The notes: generated by a model from the letters alone, not told the origin. A stretch of 64,000 bases of DNA from Qipengyuania soli (GCF_015529805.1 NZ_CP064654.1:1798001-1862000); one strand, 5' to 3'; positions 54,696 to 64,000 are shown, counted from the first letter of the stretch. A program made the numbers and translations.

Positions 54696-55111
54696 CAGCG
54701 CGGCTCGACGACCGGCCTCGGTGTGGGGATCGCCGTGCTTGTCGATCGGGCGAGCAGGTTGCCCGCCTCGTCGAACAGTTCGCCTTCGAGGAAAATGACC
54801 TTGCGACCGCGCCGGACGACGCGGCCCTTGCCGACGATCGGACCCTTGAGGACCGGCTTCAGCAGGCTCATCGAAATCTCTAGATTGAGCGGTGCTTCTT
54901 CCTGGTCTGTTGCCCAGACATGCGCCCAGCCCATCACCTCGTCGAGGAAGCCCGCGACGAGGCCGCCCTGCACGGACCCGCGCGGGGTGATGAAGCTGTC
55001 AGGCGCGTGGAAGCGCAAGGTAATTTCCTCGCGCTCCCTGTCGAAGCTGACGAACTGCACGCCCATCAGTTCGGCATGGGCGTGCCCCAGGGCGTGCTCG
55101 GTCGCGCTCAA
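54695..55111 (-). CDS. PaaI-type hotdog-fold thioesterase
   Basis: A 138-residue hotdog-fold thioesterase with the family signature [20 protein letters not shown] (the helix start bearing the catalytic Asp) and [28 protein letters not shown]. It probably hydrolyses aryl- or acyl-CoA. The start is TTG at 55111, overlapping the infB stop (TTGA); a later ATG at 55066 is the alternative. Substrate not determinable. Confidence 0.82.
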   Translation of the reverse strand: MSATEHALGHAHAELMGVQFVSFDREREEITLRFHAPDSFITPRGSVQGGLVAGFLDEVMGWAHVWATDQEEAPLNLEISMSLLKPVLKGPIVGKGRVVRRGRKVIFLEGELFDEAGNLLARSTSTAIPTPRPVVEPR

Positions 55112-57603
55112 AGCGTGCGCTCACGCTCCTCGACCTCGAAGACTTCGAGCTGGTCGCCCGGCTGGATGTCGTTCGTGTCGGCGAGGACCACACCGCATTC
55201 GAGGCCCGCGCGAACTTCGTCGACGTCGTCCTTGAAGCGGCGCAGCGAGGCGATGGTCGTCGCCGAAACGATGACGTCGTCGCGCGTGAGACGGGCATGG
55301 AGGCCCTTGCGGATGACGCCTTCCTCGACCAGCAGGCCTGCGGCCTTGTCGCGCTTGCCCGAACGGAAGACTTCCTTGACCTGAGCGCGGCCGACCACGT
55401 GCTCGATCCGCTCGGGACCCAGCTCGCCTGCCATCTCCTTCGCGATTTCCTCGGTCAGGTGATAGATGACATCGTAGTACTTCATCTCGACCCCGTCGCG
55501 CTTCACCAGCTCGCGAGCCTTGGCGTTGGGACGGACGTTGAAGCCGATGATCGGGGCCTTGGAAGCCGAAGCGAGAGTAACGTCGCTTTCGGTAATCGCA
55601 CCAACACCGGCGTGCAGCACGCGCACCTTGATCTCGTCGTTCGAGAGGTTGTGCAACGCAGTCACGATCGCTTCGACCGAACCCTGGACGTCGGCCTTCA
55701 CCACGACAGGGAATTCGATCACGTTCGATGCGAGGTTGTTGAACATCGTGTCGAAGCTGGTCGGGGCCAGCGCCGTGCGCTTTTCGGTCGCCTTTTCCTG
55801 ACGGTAGGCAGCAACTTCACGCGCACGCTGTTCGTTCTCGACGACGGTCAGCTGGTCACCGGCACGCGGCACCCCGCCGAGGCCGAGGACCTCGACCGGC
55901 ATGGAGGGCCCGGCTTCCTTGATCTGCTTGCCCTTGTCGTCGATGATCGCACGGACGCGACCGCTTTCGGTGCCGACGACGAAGGTGTCGCCACGCTTCA
56001 GCGTACCACGGGTGATCAGCACGGTCGCAACCGGTCCGCGGCCCTTGTCGAGCTGCGCCTCGATCACGGTCGCCTCGGCCATGCGGTCGGGGCGAGCTTT
56101 GAGTTCCAGCAGTTCGGCCTGCAGGGCAATCTTCTCGAGCAGTTCGTCGAGCCCGGTCTTGGCCTTGGCCGAGATCTCCACGTCCTGCACATCGCCCGAC
56201 ATCGCTTCGACGATCACCTCGTGCTCAAGCAGGCGGGTGCGGATGTTGTTCGGATCGGCTTCCGGCTTGTCCATCTTGTTGATGGCCACGATCATCGGGA
56301 CGCCGGCAGCCTTGGTGTGATTGATGGCCTCGATCGTCTGCGGCATGATGCCGTCGTCTGCGGCCACCACAAGCACCACGATATCGGTCACGTTGGCACC
56401 GCGCTGGCGCATTTCGGTAAACGCGGCGTGGCCCGGCGTGTCGAGGAAGGTGATGGTGTCACCGCCCTTGGTCTTAACCTGGTAGCTGCCGATGTGCTGG
56501 GTGATGCCACCGGCTTCGCCCTTGACCACGTTCGCACCGCGAAGAGCGTCGAGCAGCGAGGTCTTGCCGTGGTCGACGTGGCCCATGATGGTCACGACCG
56601 GCGGACGCGGCTTCAGCGTTTCTTCCGGATCCTGGTCCTCGGTCGTATCGATGTCGACGTCGGCTTCGGAAACCTTCTGGATGTTGTGGCCGAACTGCTC
56701 GACGAGCAGCTCTGCAGTGTCCTGGTCGATGGTCTGGTTGACGGTGACCATCATGTCGAGGTTGAAGAGCTCCTTCACCAGGTCGGCGCCCTTCTCGCCC
56801 ATGCGCTTGGCCAGCTCGCCGACGGTGATCGCCTCGGGGACGACAACGTCGCGAACCTGCTTTTCACGAGCCTTCTGCGGACCGCCCTGCATGCGGCGTT
56901 CCTTCTCGCGGGCACGCTTGAGCGCGGCGAGCGAACGGGCACGACGACCTTCGTCCTCGTTGAGGGCACGATTGACGGTCAGCTTGCCCGAACGACGCTT
57001 GTCGGCGCGCTCGTCCGACTCCGGAGCGGGGCGCTTTTCGTCCTTCTTCTTCTTTTCGGGCTTCTTGGGTTCCGGACGGGCGACCGGCGTGAAGCGGCGC
57101 GGCGCGGGCGTGGGAGTGCCGTCTTCGGAAACTTCCTGCTCGCCTTCGGGCTCCTCTGCCGGCGCGGCCTTGGCCTCTTCGGCGGCGCGCTTGGCGGCTT
57201 CTTCCTCAGCCTTGCGATTTTCCTCTGCGCGCTTCTTCTCGTCTTCGGCAGCAAGGCGAGCTTCTTCGGCTTCGCGCGCGGTCTGCTCGGCAAGGGTGGC
57301 GAGGCGAGCTTCTTCGGCTTCGCGCTGGAGGCGAGCGACGCGCTCCTGCGGCGTTTCTCCCGAAGGAACAGCCTTCTTCGGGGCAGGCTTTGCAGCTGCC
57401 GGAGGCGGCGGAGGCGGCGGAGGCGGCGGAGGCGGCGGAGGCGCGACCTCACCGGGCTTGCCGACCAGGCGACGGCGCTGCTTCACCTCGACCACCACCT
57501 TGTTGGTGCGGCCGTGGCTGAAGGTCTGCTTGACCTCGCCAGCATCCACCGACCTCTTGAGGCCGAGGGGCTTGCGGGCAGGTTTGTTTTCGTCGTCGCT
57601 CAT
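55108..57603 (-). CDS. infB: translation initiation factor IF-2
   Basis: An 831-residue IF-2. The variable N-terminal half contains a run of 14 prolines (57400-57441), long Ala/Glu/Arg coiled-coil-like stretches and Lys-rich segments. The G domain begins with [15 protein letters not shown], then [11 protein letters not shown] and INKMDKP, followed by the four C-terminal domains. It delivers initiator tRNA to the 30S subunit. It overlaps the thioesterase by 4 bases and follows the YlxR gene, as in the conserved nusA-infB operon. ATG at 57603 gives [18 protein letters not shown]. Confidence 0.96.
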   Translation of the reverse strand: MSDDENKPARKPLGLKRSVDAGEVKQTFSHGRTNKVVVEVKQRRRLVGKPGEVAPPPPPPPPPPPPPPAAAKPAPKKAVPSGETPQERVARLQREAEEARLATLAEQTAREAEEARLAAEDEKKRAEENRKAEEEAAKRAAEEAKAAPAEEPEGEQEVSEDGTPTPAPRRFTPVARPEPKKPEKKKKDEKRPAPESDERADKRRSGKLTVNRALNEDEGRRARSLAALKRAREKERRMQGGPQKAREKQVRDVVVPEAITVGELAKRMGEKGADLVKELFNLDMMVTVNQTIDQDTAELLVEQFGHNIQKVSEADVDIDTTEDQDPEETLKPRPPVVTIMGHVDHGKTSLLDALRGANVVKGEAGGITQHIGSYQVKTKGGDTITFLDTPGHAAFTEMRQRGANVTDIVVLVVAADDGIMPQTIEAINHTKAAGVPMIVAINKMDKPEADPNNIRTRLLEHEVIVEAMSGDVQDVEISAKAKTGLDELLEKIALQAELLELKARPDRMAEATVIEAQLDKGRGPVATVLITRGTLKRGDTFVVGTESGRVRAIIDDKGKQIKEAGPSMPVEVLGLGGVPRAGDQLTVVENEQRAREVAAYRQEKATEKRTALAPTSFDTMFNNLASNVIEFPVVVKADVQGSVEAIVTALHNLSNDEIKVRVLHAGVGAITESDVTLASASKAPIIGFNVRPNAKARELVKRDGVEMKYYDVIYHLTEEIAKEMAGELGPERIEHVVGRAQVKEVFRSGKRDKAAGLLVEEGVIRKGLHARLTRDDVIVSATTIASLRRFKDDVDEVRAGLECGVVLADTNDIQPGDQLEVFEVEERERTL
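57400..57441 (-). repeat. (GGCGGAGGC)n tandem repeat encoding 14 prolines in IF-2
   Basis: About 42 bases of a 9-base unit, GGAGGCGGC in four-plus copies, in the infB N-terminal region. It reads as 14 consecutive CCN codons (mixed CCG and CCT) on the minus strand. Such runs stall ribosomes and normally need EF-P, and the tandem units could change number by slippage. Confidence 0.9.
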
Positions 57604-57639
57604 TATCGCTCGTTTCTCTTCTTCGTATCGTTCAAATCG

Positions 57640-58353
57640 TCATTCGGCGCGCGCGATTGCGCGCCCATCTGCGGCGGGCAGGTCCTGCCCGAGAAAATGC
57701 ATGAGGCGCGTCAGGGGCTTGAGCACCCGATCAGCCGCGGCATCATCGGCAAGCGCCAGATGGACGACATTGTCGCGGCCCAATGCCACAGACAAAGCGT
57801 TCCGGTCCAGAGGCAGTTCGAGCCCCCGCTCGCCCGATCCTTCGGTCTCGCGCCCGACACGCCAGGCCTGGTCGAGCTTCTTGCGTCCGTCCTCGCTTGC
57901 GTCACTGGCATGGCACAGCAAAGCCAGGGCGCCGCCACGGGCATGTTCGGCAATCCGCTGCGTCCCCAAGATAAGGTGGCCAACGCGCATTTCGAGACCA
58001 AGGCGGTCAAGAAACACGCGGGTCAGCGCATCCTCGACCAGCTGCGGAAGGTTATCGGGGATGTCGAGGTCGCCCGTCTTGAAGGCACGCGACAATCCGC
58101 CCTTGAGCTTGCCGCTGGCAATCGCCTGCTCCAGCCCGGCACGGTCAACACCGATCCATGCGCCGCGTCCGGGTGCCTTCTCCTGCGCATCGGGCAGCAC
58201 GAGGCCAACCGGCGAGACCGCCAGCCGCACAAGGGTCTCGCGCAGGGCAGTCTCTCCCGAGATGACGCAGCGCCGTTCGGGCTCGGAAGCAGTCCGTGCC
58301 CGTGGCGTGTCAGCGATGTCCGGCGTCAGGCGCTCATTGGGTGGAGTCCGCAT
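57640..58353 (-). CDS. YlxR (DUF448) RNA-binding protein with a C-terminal L7Ae-like domain
   Basis: A 237-residue protein. The DUF448 segment holds [41 protein letters not shown] and [11 protein letters not shown], followed by an L7Ae-like domain ([39 protein letters not shown], and [16 protein letters not shown]). Such fusions stand between nusA and infB in alphaproteobacteria and bind RNA, possibly in transcription-translation coupling. The start ATG at 58353 overlaps the end of nusA by 20 bases and has CAGGAGG upstream. Confidence 0.85.
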   Translation of the reverse strand: MRTPPNERLTPDIADTPRARTASEPERRCVISGETALRETLVRLAVSPVGLVLPDAQEKAPGRGAWIGVDRAGLEQAIASGKLKGGLSRAFKTGDLDIPDNLPQLVEDALTRVFLDRLGLEMRVGHLILGTQRIAEHARGGALALLCHASDASEDGRKKLDQAWRVGRETEGSGERGLELPLDRNALSVALGRDNVVHLALADDAAADRVLKPLTRLMHFLGQDLPAADGRAIARAE

Positions 58354-59980
58354 CGGCGGCCTCCTGGGTGTCAGGCCCGGAGACGTCTTCGTCTTCGAAC
58401 CAGTGCGCACGGGCTGCCATGATGATCTCGTTGCCCTGCTCTTCGCTCAGGCCATATTCGCCGAGAACGCCGCCCTTGTCCTGCTCGCGCACCGAGGGAC
58501 GCCGCATCGGCGGGCCATCGGCGTTGTTGCGACGACGCGGGGCTTCGCGCTTCTTGGCGATGAGTTCGTCGGTCGCCAGGTCGGCAAGATCGTCGAGGGT
58601 CTTGATGCCTGCCTTGCCCAGGGTGACCAGCATGGCCTCCGTAAGGTGCGGCAGTTCGGCGAGGTCATCCTCGACACCGAGTTCGCGGCGGGCCTCGCGA
58701 TGCGCGGCCTCCTGGCGTTCAATGGCTTCGAGCGCACGGCTCTGAAGTTCCTGCGCCAGTTCCTCGTCGAAACCTTCGATGCCGGCCAGTTCGTCGAGTT
58801 CGACATAGGCGACCTCTTCCAGCTCGGCGAAACCTTCGGCGACGAGCAGCTGCGAAAGCGTTTCGTCGACATCGAGCTCTTCCTCGAACATCTTGGAGCG
58901 CTCGGCGAATTCCTTCTGGCGCTTCTCCGAGGCTTCTTCCTCGGTCATGATGTCGATCTGGTTGGCAGTCAGCTGGCTCGCGAGGCGCACGTTCTGGCCG
59001 CGACGGCCGATGGCAAGCGACAGCTGGTCGTCGGGAACGACGACTTCGATGCGACCATCTTCCTCGTCGAGGACGACGCGGCTGACGGTGGCGGGCTGGA
59101 GCGCGTTGACGATGAAGGTCGCCTGATCTTCCGACCAAGGGATGATGTCGATCTTCTCGCCCTGCAGTTCCTGCACGACGGCCTGGACGCGGCTGCCCTT
59201 CATGCCGACGCACGCGCCGACAGGGTCGATGCTGCTGTCATGGCTGATGACGCCGATCTTGGCACGGCTGCCCGGGTCGCGCGCGGCGGCCTTGATCTCG
59301 ATGATGCCATCGTAGATTTCGGGCACTTCCTGCGCGAAAAGCTTCTTCATGAAGTCGGGGTGCGCGCGGCTGAGGAAAATCTGCGGGCCACGGTTGTTGC
59401 GCTCGACCTTGGTGATCAGCGCGCGGACACGCTCGCCGGTACGGGCGGCTTCGCGCGGGATCTGCTGGTCGCGGCGAATGACGCCTTCGGCGCGGCCGAG
59501 GTTGACGATCACGTGGCCGAATTCGACCGACTTGATCACGCCGGTGATGACTTCGCCCGCACGATCCTTGAATTCCTCGTACTGGCGCTCGCGCTCGGCA
59601 TCGCGGACCTTCTGGAAGATCACCTGCTTGGCCGACTGCGCGTCGATGCGGCCGAGATCGACCGGGGGCAGCGGGTCGACGATGAAGTCACCCAGCTTGG
59701 CGTCCTTGTCGAGCTTGGCAGCCTGCTTGAGGTCGACCTGCTTGAAGTAGTCCTCGACATCCTCGACGACTTCGACGACGCGCCACAGGCGCAGGTCACC
59801 GGTCTGCGGGTCCAGCTTGGCGCGGATGTCGTTCTCGGCACCGTAGCGGGCGCGCGCGGCCTTCTGGATCGCCTCTTCCATCGCCTCGATGACGATGGAC
59901 TTGTCGATCATCTTTTCCGACGCGACCGAATTGGCGATCGCGAGGAGTTCGGCCTTGTTGGCGGAAATGGCACTGGCCAT
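58334..59980 (-). CDS. nusA: transcription elongation/termination factor NusA
   Basis: A 548-residue NusA. The N-terminal RNA-polymerase-binding domain ([23 protein letters not shown]) is followed by S1 ([21 protein letters not shown]), two KH domains ([26 protein letters not shown] and [16 protein letters not shown]) and two C-terminal acidic repeats ([18 protein letters not shown]). It modulates pausing and termination. Its start shares a base with the rimP stop (TGATG), confirming the rimP-nusA-ylxR-infB order. Confidence 0.96.
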   Translation of the reverse strand: MASAISANKAELLAIANSVASEKMIDKSIVIEAMEEAIQKAARARYGAENDIRAKLDPQTGDLRLWRVVEVVEDVEDYFKQVDLKQAAKLDKDAKLGDFIVDPLPPVDLGRIDAQSAKQVIFQKVRDAERERQYEEFKDRAGEVITGVIKSVEFGHVIVNLGRAEGVIRRDQQIPREAARTGERVRALITKVERNNRGPQIFLSRAHPDFMKKLFAQEVPEIYDGIIEIKAAARDPGSRAKIGVISHDSSIDPVGACVGMKGSRVQAVVQELQGEKIDIIPWSEDQATFIVNALQPATVSRVVLDEEDGRIEVVVPDDQLSLAIGRRGQNVRLASQLTANQIDIMTEEEASEKRQKEFAERSKMFEEELDVDETLSQLLVAEGFAELEEVAYVELDELAGIEGFDEELAQELQSRALEAIERQEAAHREARRELGVEDDLAELPHLTEAMLVTLGKAGIKTLDDLADLATDELIAKKREAPRRRNNADGPPMRRPSVREQDKGGVLGEYGLSEEQGNEIIMAARAHWFEDEDVSGPDTQEAADADSTQ

Positions 59981-60555
59981 CAGTCGTCTGCCTCTTCTTC
60001 AGTTTCGACGAAATCGTCGGCACCGCTCGTGTCGAGCGGCTGGGTGGCGGCGATCAGCGCGTCGGTCAAGACGAGCTGGGCCGAATGGATCATTTCGCGG
60101 GGGACGGACACTTTGCCCGCCTTGCGATCGGTGATGGTGACGGTGTCGCCCCCAGGACCATTGGCGATGCCCTCAAGGATCCCGCGCAGGGTGCGCTGGC
60201 CATCCCAGGACTTGTCCATCGCAATCTTTGTCTCGTGTCCGGCCCAATTGGCGAAATCCTTCGCGCGGGTCAGCGGGCGGTCGATGCCGGGGCTCGAAAC
60301 TTCGAGGTGGTAGGCGCCTTCGATCAGCATCTCACCCGCTTCCTCGAGCGCGTCGATCCGGTCGGAGACGCGGCGCGAGAGCGCGGCACACTGATCGATG
60401 ATCAGCTGGCCCGTCGCCGGGTCCTCGGCCATGATCTGGAGCGCCTGCCCGCCATCGCCGGCTTCGGACGGCATCATCTTCACGCGCACGAGGTCGAAAC
60501 CCAGCGCATTGGCTTCGGGCTCGATCACTTCGGTCAGGCGTGCGATATCGCTCAT
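59980..60555 (-). CDS. rimP: ribosome maturation factor RimP
   Basis: A 191-residue Rim[55 protein letters not shown] and an SH3-like C-terminal domain. It helps 30S assembly. The ATG at 60555 is the first gene of the block; a longer in-frame extension upstream has no ribosome site. The region 60556-60686 is its promoter and leader and includes the palindrome TTGTCGCGACAA (60627-60638). Confidence 0.93.
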   Translation of the reverse strand: MSDIARLTEVIEPEANALGFDLVRVKMMPSEAGDGGQALQIMAEDPATGQLIIDQCAALSRRVSDRIDALEEAGEMLIEGAYHLEVSSPGIDRPLTRAKDFANWAGHETKIAMDKSWDGQRTLRGILEGIANGPGGDTVTITDRKAGKVSVPREMIHSAQLVLTDALIAATQPLDTSGADDFVETEEEADD

Positions 60556-60686
60556 TCGGTCTCCGGTCGGGTCGACATTGCAGCAACGGGGTTTGGTGCC
60601 GGCCCCTTTCGGCGCCAGCCCCTCCTTTGTCGCGACAATGTCGGGATGGCGTTCAGATAGGCGCGAGTCCCCGAATTTGCAACCGC

Positions 60687-60720
60687 AAAAGGAAAGGGGC
60701 CCGGTTCGCACCGGACCCCT
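60687..60720 (-). terminator. terminator of the metzincin-like gene
   Basis: On the minus strand the stem AGGGGTCCGGT/ACCGGGCCCCT (one mismatch, GCGA loop) is followed by TTCCTTTT, ending 24 bases after the metzincin stop and before the rimP promoter region. Confidence 0.75.
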
Positions 60721-60744
60721 CGTTGTCCAAGGTCGAAGCTCGGC

Positions 60745-61575
60745 TTATTCGCGTGCTGCCGGCACCTTCACATGCGGAGCCCACGTGACATGGGTAATGA
60801 CAGTGTAGCCGTTGAAGTTGCGCACGAACTCGTTGGGCCGCCCTGCCGCATCCTTGCCGACGGCTTTCCCCCACTGGGCAGGACTATCGCCAGGCTCGAT
60901 ACCAAGGGGCTTGCCCTTGCCGCCGCCATTGCCCGGACCACCGCTGCTTCCGCCACTCGACGAAGTCGAACCACCACCTTCGGAGTGATTATAGATCAGA
61001 GCGAGTTGATCGTAGTCATGCTTGTCAGGGTGTTCGTTACCGCTTGGGTCGCTGGTGTATTCCATGCACGACGACGTCAGATCGGTGGAGAAATCCTCGT
61101 TCTGGTGACCGAGGCCGTAATCGTGGCCGATCTCCTGACAGGTCACGAGCTGCTTCCAGGTTTCCGTGTTGTACTGCGGATAAGAGAAATAGGTGTCGTT
61201 CAGCTTGGTCGAGCCAGCGACGATGTGACCGCCCGAAAGGCTGATCGAGGCAATACCCAGCCAGCCCGTCTGGCCATATGCCGAATTGCATACCTGGATT
61301 GTCCCCGAAGCCATGGGGCAGCGCTTGGCGTTTGCCGTGCCGGCTGACGTCGCGCTCTGGATATGTGCGGAGCCGTTCCAGTCACCCATGGCGATGGCAA
61401 CACGCGCAGGCCAAGACCCGACCGTGTTGTCGACCACGTCGGGCCGCGCAACGCCATCGGTCGTCGACCAGTGGTAGTTGCTCCACGAATGGTTCGCGAG
61501 GCTTGGCCCTGCAAAAACTGCGGCAACCGCTGCTGTTGCGGTGCCGGCGGCGATAAACAACTTGTTCGGTTTCAT
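60745..61575 (-). CDS. secreted metzincin-like protein with variant zinc motif QExxHxxGxxH
   Basis: A 276-residue secreted protein (signal peptide ending FAGPSLA). It contains CQEIGHDYGLGHQNED at about residues 167-182. This is the metzincin zinc motif HExxHxxGxxH with its first His replaced by Gln, Glu retained at the catalytic place, and a CMEYTS Met-turn-like segment 20 residues on. A Ser/Gly-rich linker (SSSGGSSGGPGNGGGKG) leads to a small C-terminal domain ending HVTWAPHVKVPAARE. GGAGGGTCTGGG is the ribosome site. Substrate and activity unknown. Confidence 0.75.
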   Translation of the reverse strand: MKPNKLFIAAGTATAAVAAVFAGPSLANHSWSNYHWSTTDGVARPDVVDNTVGSWPARVAIAMGDWNGSAHIQSATSAGTANAKRCPMASGTIQVCNSAYGQTGWLGIASISLSGGHIVAGSTKLNDTYFSYPQYNTETWKQLVTCQEIGHDYGLGHQNEDFSTDLTSSCMEYTSDPSGNEHPDKHDYDQLALIYNHSEGGGSTSSSGGSSGGPGNGGGKGKPLGIEPGDSPAQWGKAVGKDAAGRPNEFVRNFNGYTVITHVTWAPHVKVPAARE

Positions 61576-61685
61576 CCCAGACCCTCCATTTGAGACGAAC
61601 GGATCATGCTCGGATTGGCCAACGATAGCAAGTTGCCTGTTCCGTAAGGGAAAGTCCCGTTTCGGGACATCCAAAACGGTAGATC

Positions 61686-62708
61686 TCATTCGCCGTCGGT
61701 CAGGCCATGTTTCTTTATGCAGTGGCGCAGCTGGTCATAGCTGAGTCCGAGAGCCTTGGCGGTCTGGCGCTGGTTCCAGCGATGCTTACCCAATGCGTGC
61801 TCGACGATTGCGCGCTCGTGTGCATCGACTGCCGTCCGCAGGTCATCGATGGCCTCGAAATCGGTCGACGGGACGCTGGCCCTGGGAACGGGAGAAGCGG
61901 CGCTCCGCGCAGCCGCAGGCGCATTGACCGGCTTCCACGGGCTTTCGAACGGATCGAACTGGACATGGCCGATCGGCTGTTCCCAGTCGTCCCAGCGATA
62001 GACCGCGCGTTCTACGACATTGCGCAATTCACGCACGTTACCGGGCCAGTCATGTTTTTCCATCTGGTCCGCGACATGAGCGGCAAAACCCGGCCAGCCT
62101 TCCCAACCCAACTCCGCCGCCATCCTGCGCCCGAAGTAATCGGCAAGCACTTCGACATCGCCTTCGCGAACGCGCAATGGCGGCAGGGTAATGACTTCGA
62201 AGCTCAGCCGGTCGAGCAGGTCGGCACGAAATTCGCCTCGCGCGGCCTTGGCGGGCAGGTCTTCGTTTGTCGCCGCCACGATGCGGACATCGACCCGTAT
62301 CGGCCTGCTCGACCCGATGCGCGTGACTTCGCCATATTCGACGGCACGCAACAAACGCTCCTGGGCCCCCATGGAGAGAGTGCCCAGTTCGTCGAGAAAC
62401 AAAGTGCCCTTGTCGGCTTCCTCGAACCTACCGGCGCGCTGTCTGGTGGCACCGGTGAAGGCCCCCGCCTCATGCCCGAACAGCTCGGCCTCGATCAGTG
62501 TTTCGGGCAACGCGGCGCAGTTCAATGTGACGAGCGGTTCGTCCCAACGGGTAGACAAGCGATGCAGGCGTTCAGCGATCAGTTCCTTGCCGGTGCCACG
62601 CTCTCCGATAACCAGAACCGGGCGGCGCATCGGAGCCGCGCGACTGGCGCGCTCCACCGCGTCGAAGAACTCGGCCGACTGCCCGATAAACTGACCTTCC
62701 CGATCCAT
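61686..62708 (-). CDS. pspF: sigma-54-dependent activator PspF
   Basis: A 340-residue enhancer-binding protein without a receiver domain, as in PspF. The AAA+ domain has Walker A GERGTGKEL, the sigma-54-contact loop GAFTGA (FGHEAGAFTGATRQ), Walker B GTLFLDELG and the R-finger motif; a linker rich in Ala/Pro/Ser precedes the Fis-type HTH (RQTAKALGLSYDQLRHCIKKHG). It controls the psp operon that starts 180 bases away in the opposite direction. The ATG at 62708 gives MDREGQFIGQSAEF. Confidence 0.93.
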   Translation of the reverse strand: MDREGQFIGQSAEFFDAVERASRAAPMRRPVLVIGERGTGKELIAERLHRLSTRWDEPLVTLNCAALPETLIEAELFGHEAGAFTGATRQRAGRFEEADKGTLFLDELGTLSMGAQERLLRAVEYGEVTRIGSSRPIRVDVRIVAATNEDLPAKAARGEFRADLLDRLSFEVITLPPLRVREGDVEVLADYFGRRMAAELGWEGWPGFAAHVADQMEKHDWPGNVRELRNVVERAVYRWDDWEQPIGHVQFDPFESPWKPVNAPAAARSAASPVPRASVPSTDFEAIDDLRTAVDAHERAIVEHALGKHRWNQRQTAKALGLSYDQLRHCIKKHGLTDGE

Positions 62709-62809
62709 GCCCAAGAGATAGTGAAAATTACCAAGGGTTGGCAATCGGAACCAATATGCTGTTTGTCGAATAATTTCAGGAGTGGCGGAATTGCGTTGTT
62801 TTGCGAGTT

Positions 62810-62825
62810 TGGCACGCCCTTTGCT
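62810..62825 (+). promoter_or_regulatory. sigma-54 promoter of the psp operon
   Basis: TGGCACGCCCTTTGCT matches the -24/-12 consensus TGGCACG-N4-TTGCW exactly. It sits 64 bases before the small membrane-protein gene and faces away from pspF. The AT-rich stretch 62745-62790 upstream is the expected PspF enhancer position. Confidence 0.92.
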
Positions 62826-62888
62826 GAATATCCCACAACAGCAAATTCGCCCTCCGGTTCATCGGCGGGCATCAGGGAGGACCCCAAG

Positions 62889-63041
62889 ATGTACAACCGC
62901 AGCTTCTTCCGCAGCCAGCTCGGACAAGCCGCAATTGCCAGCATCGCCGCGATGATCACTTTCGCGGTTCTGAGCTCGCAGATCGCCGTGACCGCGCCGA
63001 ACCCGGCGCTGGCCGCTTACGAACAGGTCGAGATCGCATGA
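62889..63041 (+). CDS. small membrane protein of the psp operon
   Basis: A 50-residue protein with one transmembrane segment (GQAAIASIAAMITFAVLSSQIAV) flanked by a basic N-terminus. It is the first gene after the sigma-54 promoter. The ATG has GGGAGGA as ribosome site. I recognise no family. The stop overlaps a downstream in-frame ATG at 63038 (ATGA) that could start an extended PspA. It may be a membrane partner for the phage-shock response. Confidence 0.8.
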   Translation: MYNRSFFRSQLGQAAIASIAAMITFAVLSSQIAVTAPNPALAAYEQVEIA

Positions 63042-63244
63042 CCCTGCCTCCCGACCATGATCCCCTTGGGCCGGAGCGCCGCTCCCCCGACAGTCCCCGC
63101 GGCTTTGATGCCGATGGCGCTTCGGCCCGCCCCCGCTTGTCGCGGATCGAGGAAGAGGTAGAACGGTTGCGCCGCTCGCCGACTCCGACCCGCGACGGTG
63201 GGCGCAGCGCAGGATCGGACTTTTTCTCCAGTGGAGCACCTTTG

Positions 63245-63934
63245 ATGGGCATTTTCAGCCGTACCCGCGATATCATCGCCGCCAACTTCAACGACATGCT
63301 CGACAAGGCGGACGACCCCCAGAAGATGATCCGCATGATCATCCTCGAAATGGAGGAGACGCTGGTCGAGGTCCGCGCCAGTGCCGCTCGCACGATCGCC
63401 GACCAGAAGGAAATGCACCGCCACACGGTCAAGCTCGACAAGCTCCAGGCCGACTGGTCGGAGAAGGCCCAGCTGGCCCTTTCGAAGGACCGCGAGGACC
63501 TGGCCCGCGCCGCTCTGGTCGAGCGCAAGAAGGCTGCCGACATGTCGGAACAGCTGAAGCAGGAAATCGCCGTGCTCGACGATGCCCTGCGCGCCTATGA
63601 GCAGGACATCCAGAAGCTGCAGAACCGCCTGCGCGAAGCCCGCAGCCGCCAGACGGCGATCGCTGCCCGCCTCGAAAGCGCCGAGAACCGCGTCAAGCTG
63701 CGCAGCCTGATGACCAACGAGCGCGTGGACGAGGCGCTAAGCCGCTTCGACCAGCTCGAACGCCGCGTCGACTACGCCGAAGGCCGTGCCGACGCCCTCA
63801 AGATTGCCGATGGCAGTGGCCAGCCGAGCCTCGCGGACGAGATCGCCGCGCTCGAAGGCCAGGATGCGATCGACGACGAACTCGAACAGATGAAAAAGGC
63901 GCTCGGAATGGGCAGCGCCGACAAGGAGGACTGA
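63245..63934 (+). CDS. pspA: phage shock protein A
   Basis: A 229-residue PspA/IM30: MGIFSRTRDIIAANFNDMLDKADDP and KMIRMIILEMEETLVEVRA as helix 1-2, then the long coiled coil (ERKKAADMSEQLKQEIAVLD and RDRLREARSRQ-like NRLREARSRQTAIAARLES). It binds the membrane under stress and inhibits PspF. The canonical start is ATG 63245 with GGAG 8 bases before it. An in-frame ATG at 63038 would add 69 residues; it overlaps the preceding stop. A reader should treat the extension as unproven. Confidence 0.85.
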   Translation: MGIFSRTRDIIAANFNDMLDKADDPQKMIRMIILEMEETLVEVRASAARTIADQKEMHRHTVKLDKLQADWSEKAQLALSKDREDLARAALVERKKAADMSEQLKQEIAVLDDALRAYEQDIQKLQNRLREARSRQTAIAARLESAENRVKLRSLMTNERVDEALSRFDQLERRVDYAEGRADALKIADGSGQPSLADEIAALEGQDAIDDELEQMKKALGMGSADKED

Positions 63935-63937
63935 CCC

Positions 63938-64000
63938 GTGAGCGATTTTCCGAGCGAAATCATTATCGTCCCGATACTCTTTATCGCGCTGCCGTGGCTC
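63938..64000 (+). CDS. pspB: phage shock protein B, 5' end only
   Basis: The first 21 codons: GTG start (63938) with AAGGAGG upstream, then a Ser-Asp-Phe-Pro beginning and an Ile/Val/Leu/Pro-rich membrane segment (SEIIIVPILFIALPWL). The position 3 bases after pspA and the membrane N-terminus fit PspB. The rest is outside the window. Confidence 0.7.
   Translation, partial: MSDFPSEIIIVPILFIALPWL

Noticed and set aside
57400-57441. The infB repeat as a CRISPR or mobile element remnant
   Set aside because: The units are contiguous 9-mers with no spacers and lie in frame inside an essential gene.
55297-60313. Long plus-strand open frames opposite infB, ylxR and nusA, over 1000 codons in two cases
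   Set aside because: They contain no family motif, run across the boundaries of real minus-strand genes, and reflect third-position GC bias.

Overview
The window is a high-GC chromosomal segment of an alphaproteobacterium, most likely a marine sphingomonad of the Erythrobacter/Qipengyuania type. The grounds are the GcrA cell-cycle regulator with a GANTC site before it, a TonB receptor/'tryptophan halogenase'/GH13/GH97 sugar locus typical of this order, a methylsuccinyl-CoA dehydrogenase-like enzyme, the conserved rimP-nusA-ylxR-infB-rbfA-truB-rpsO-pnp block, and many ATGA/TGATG stop-start couplings. No insertion sequence, prophage, CRISPR array or plasmid function was seen. No gene-free stretch exceeds about 300 bases.

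Layout. 1-1774: the end of an exopolysaccharide locus (export lipoprotein, O-antigen-ligase-like protein). 1861-5177: fatty-acid oxidation genes (acyl-CoA dehydrogenase, crotonase, thiolase) with a LiuR-like palindrome in the divergent promoter. 5181-20666: a maltodextrin locus. One arm (minus strand) has a LacI regulator, two MFS transporters and a periplasmic alpha-amylase. The other (plus strand) has a TonB receptor, a flavin-dependent halogenase homologue, a lipoprotein alpha-amylase, a GH13 alpha-glucosidase and a GH97 enzyme. Both arms carry a CGTATACG operator-like core. 20703-22352: a methylsuccinyl-CoA dehydrogenase-like enzyme.

22461-42992: a PQQ-dependent alcohol oxidation island. 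It encodes an aldehyde dehydrogenase and its DUF779 partner; a FIST protein, a hybrid histidine kinase and a LuxR-type response regulator; a PQQ alcohol dehydrogenase with a periplasmic binding protein and cytochrome c-550; a YVTN beta-propeller; a porin; a TonB receptor - cytochrome b561 - TonB receptor operon; a metallo-beta-lactamase-fold protein; a SoxYZ-like carrier; a rhodanese-like protein; an EthD protein; and a lipoprotein cytochrome c. Six promoters in this island share a directional box of about 15 bp, consensus CCvAArGTnCAAT, and every copy points at its gene. I see no pqq biosynthesis genes here.

43118-46687: tRNA-Ser(CGA), hspQ, an ABC-2 permease, gcrA, a DUF1993 protein and a spermidine-synthase-like protein. 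46756-60555: a minus-strand translation and RNA-metabolism block interleaved with an M50 protease, thymidine kinase, YceI, GNAT, a crotonase, DUF1697 and a thioesterase. 60745-61575: a secreted metzincin-like protein with a variant zinc motif. 61686-64000: the phage-shock locus, with pspF divergent from a small membrane protein, pspA and pspB behind a textbook sigma-54 promoter.

The parts most worth following up are the PQQ island (shared box, lanthanide-type residue pair in the dehydrogenase, unassigned TonB/b561 unit and 'relay' proteins) and the apparently catalytically intact halogenase inside a maltodextrin operon.
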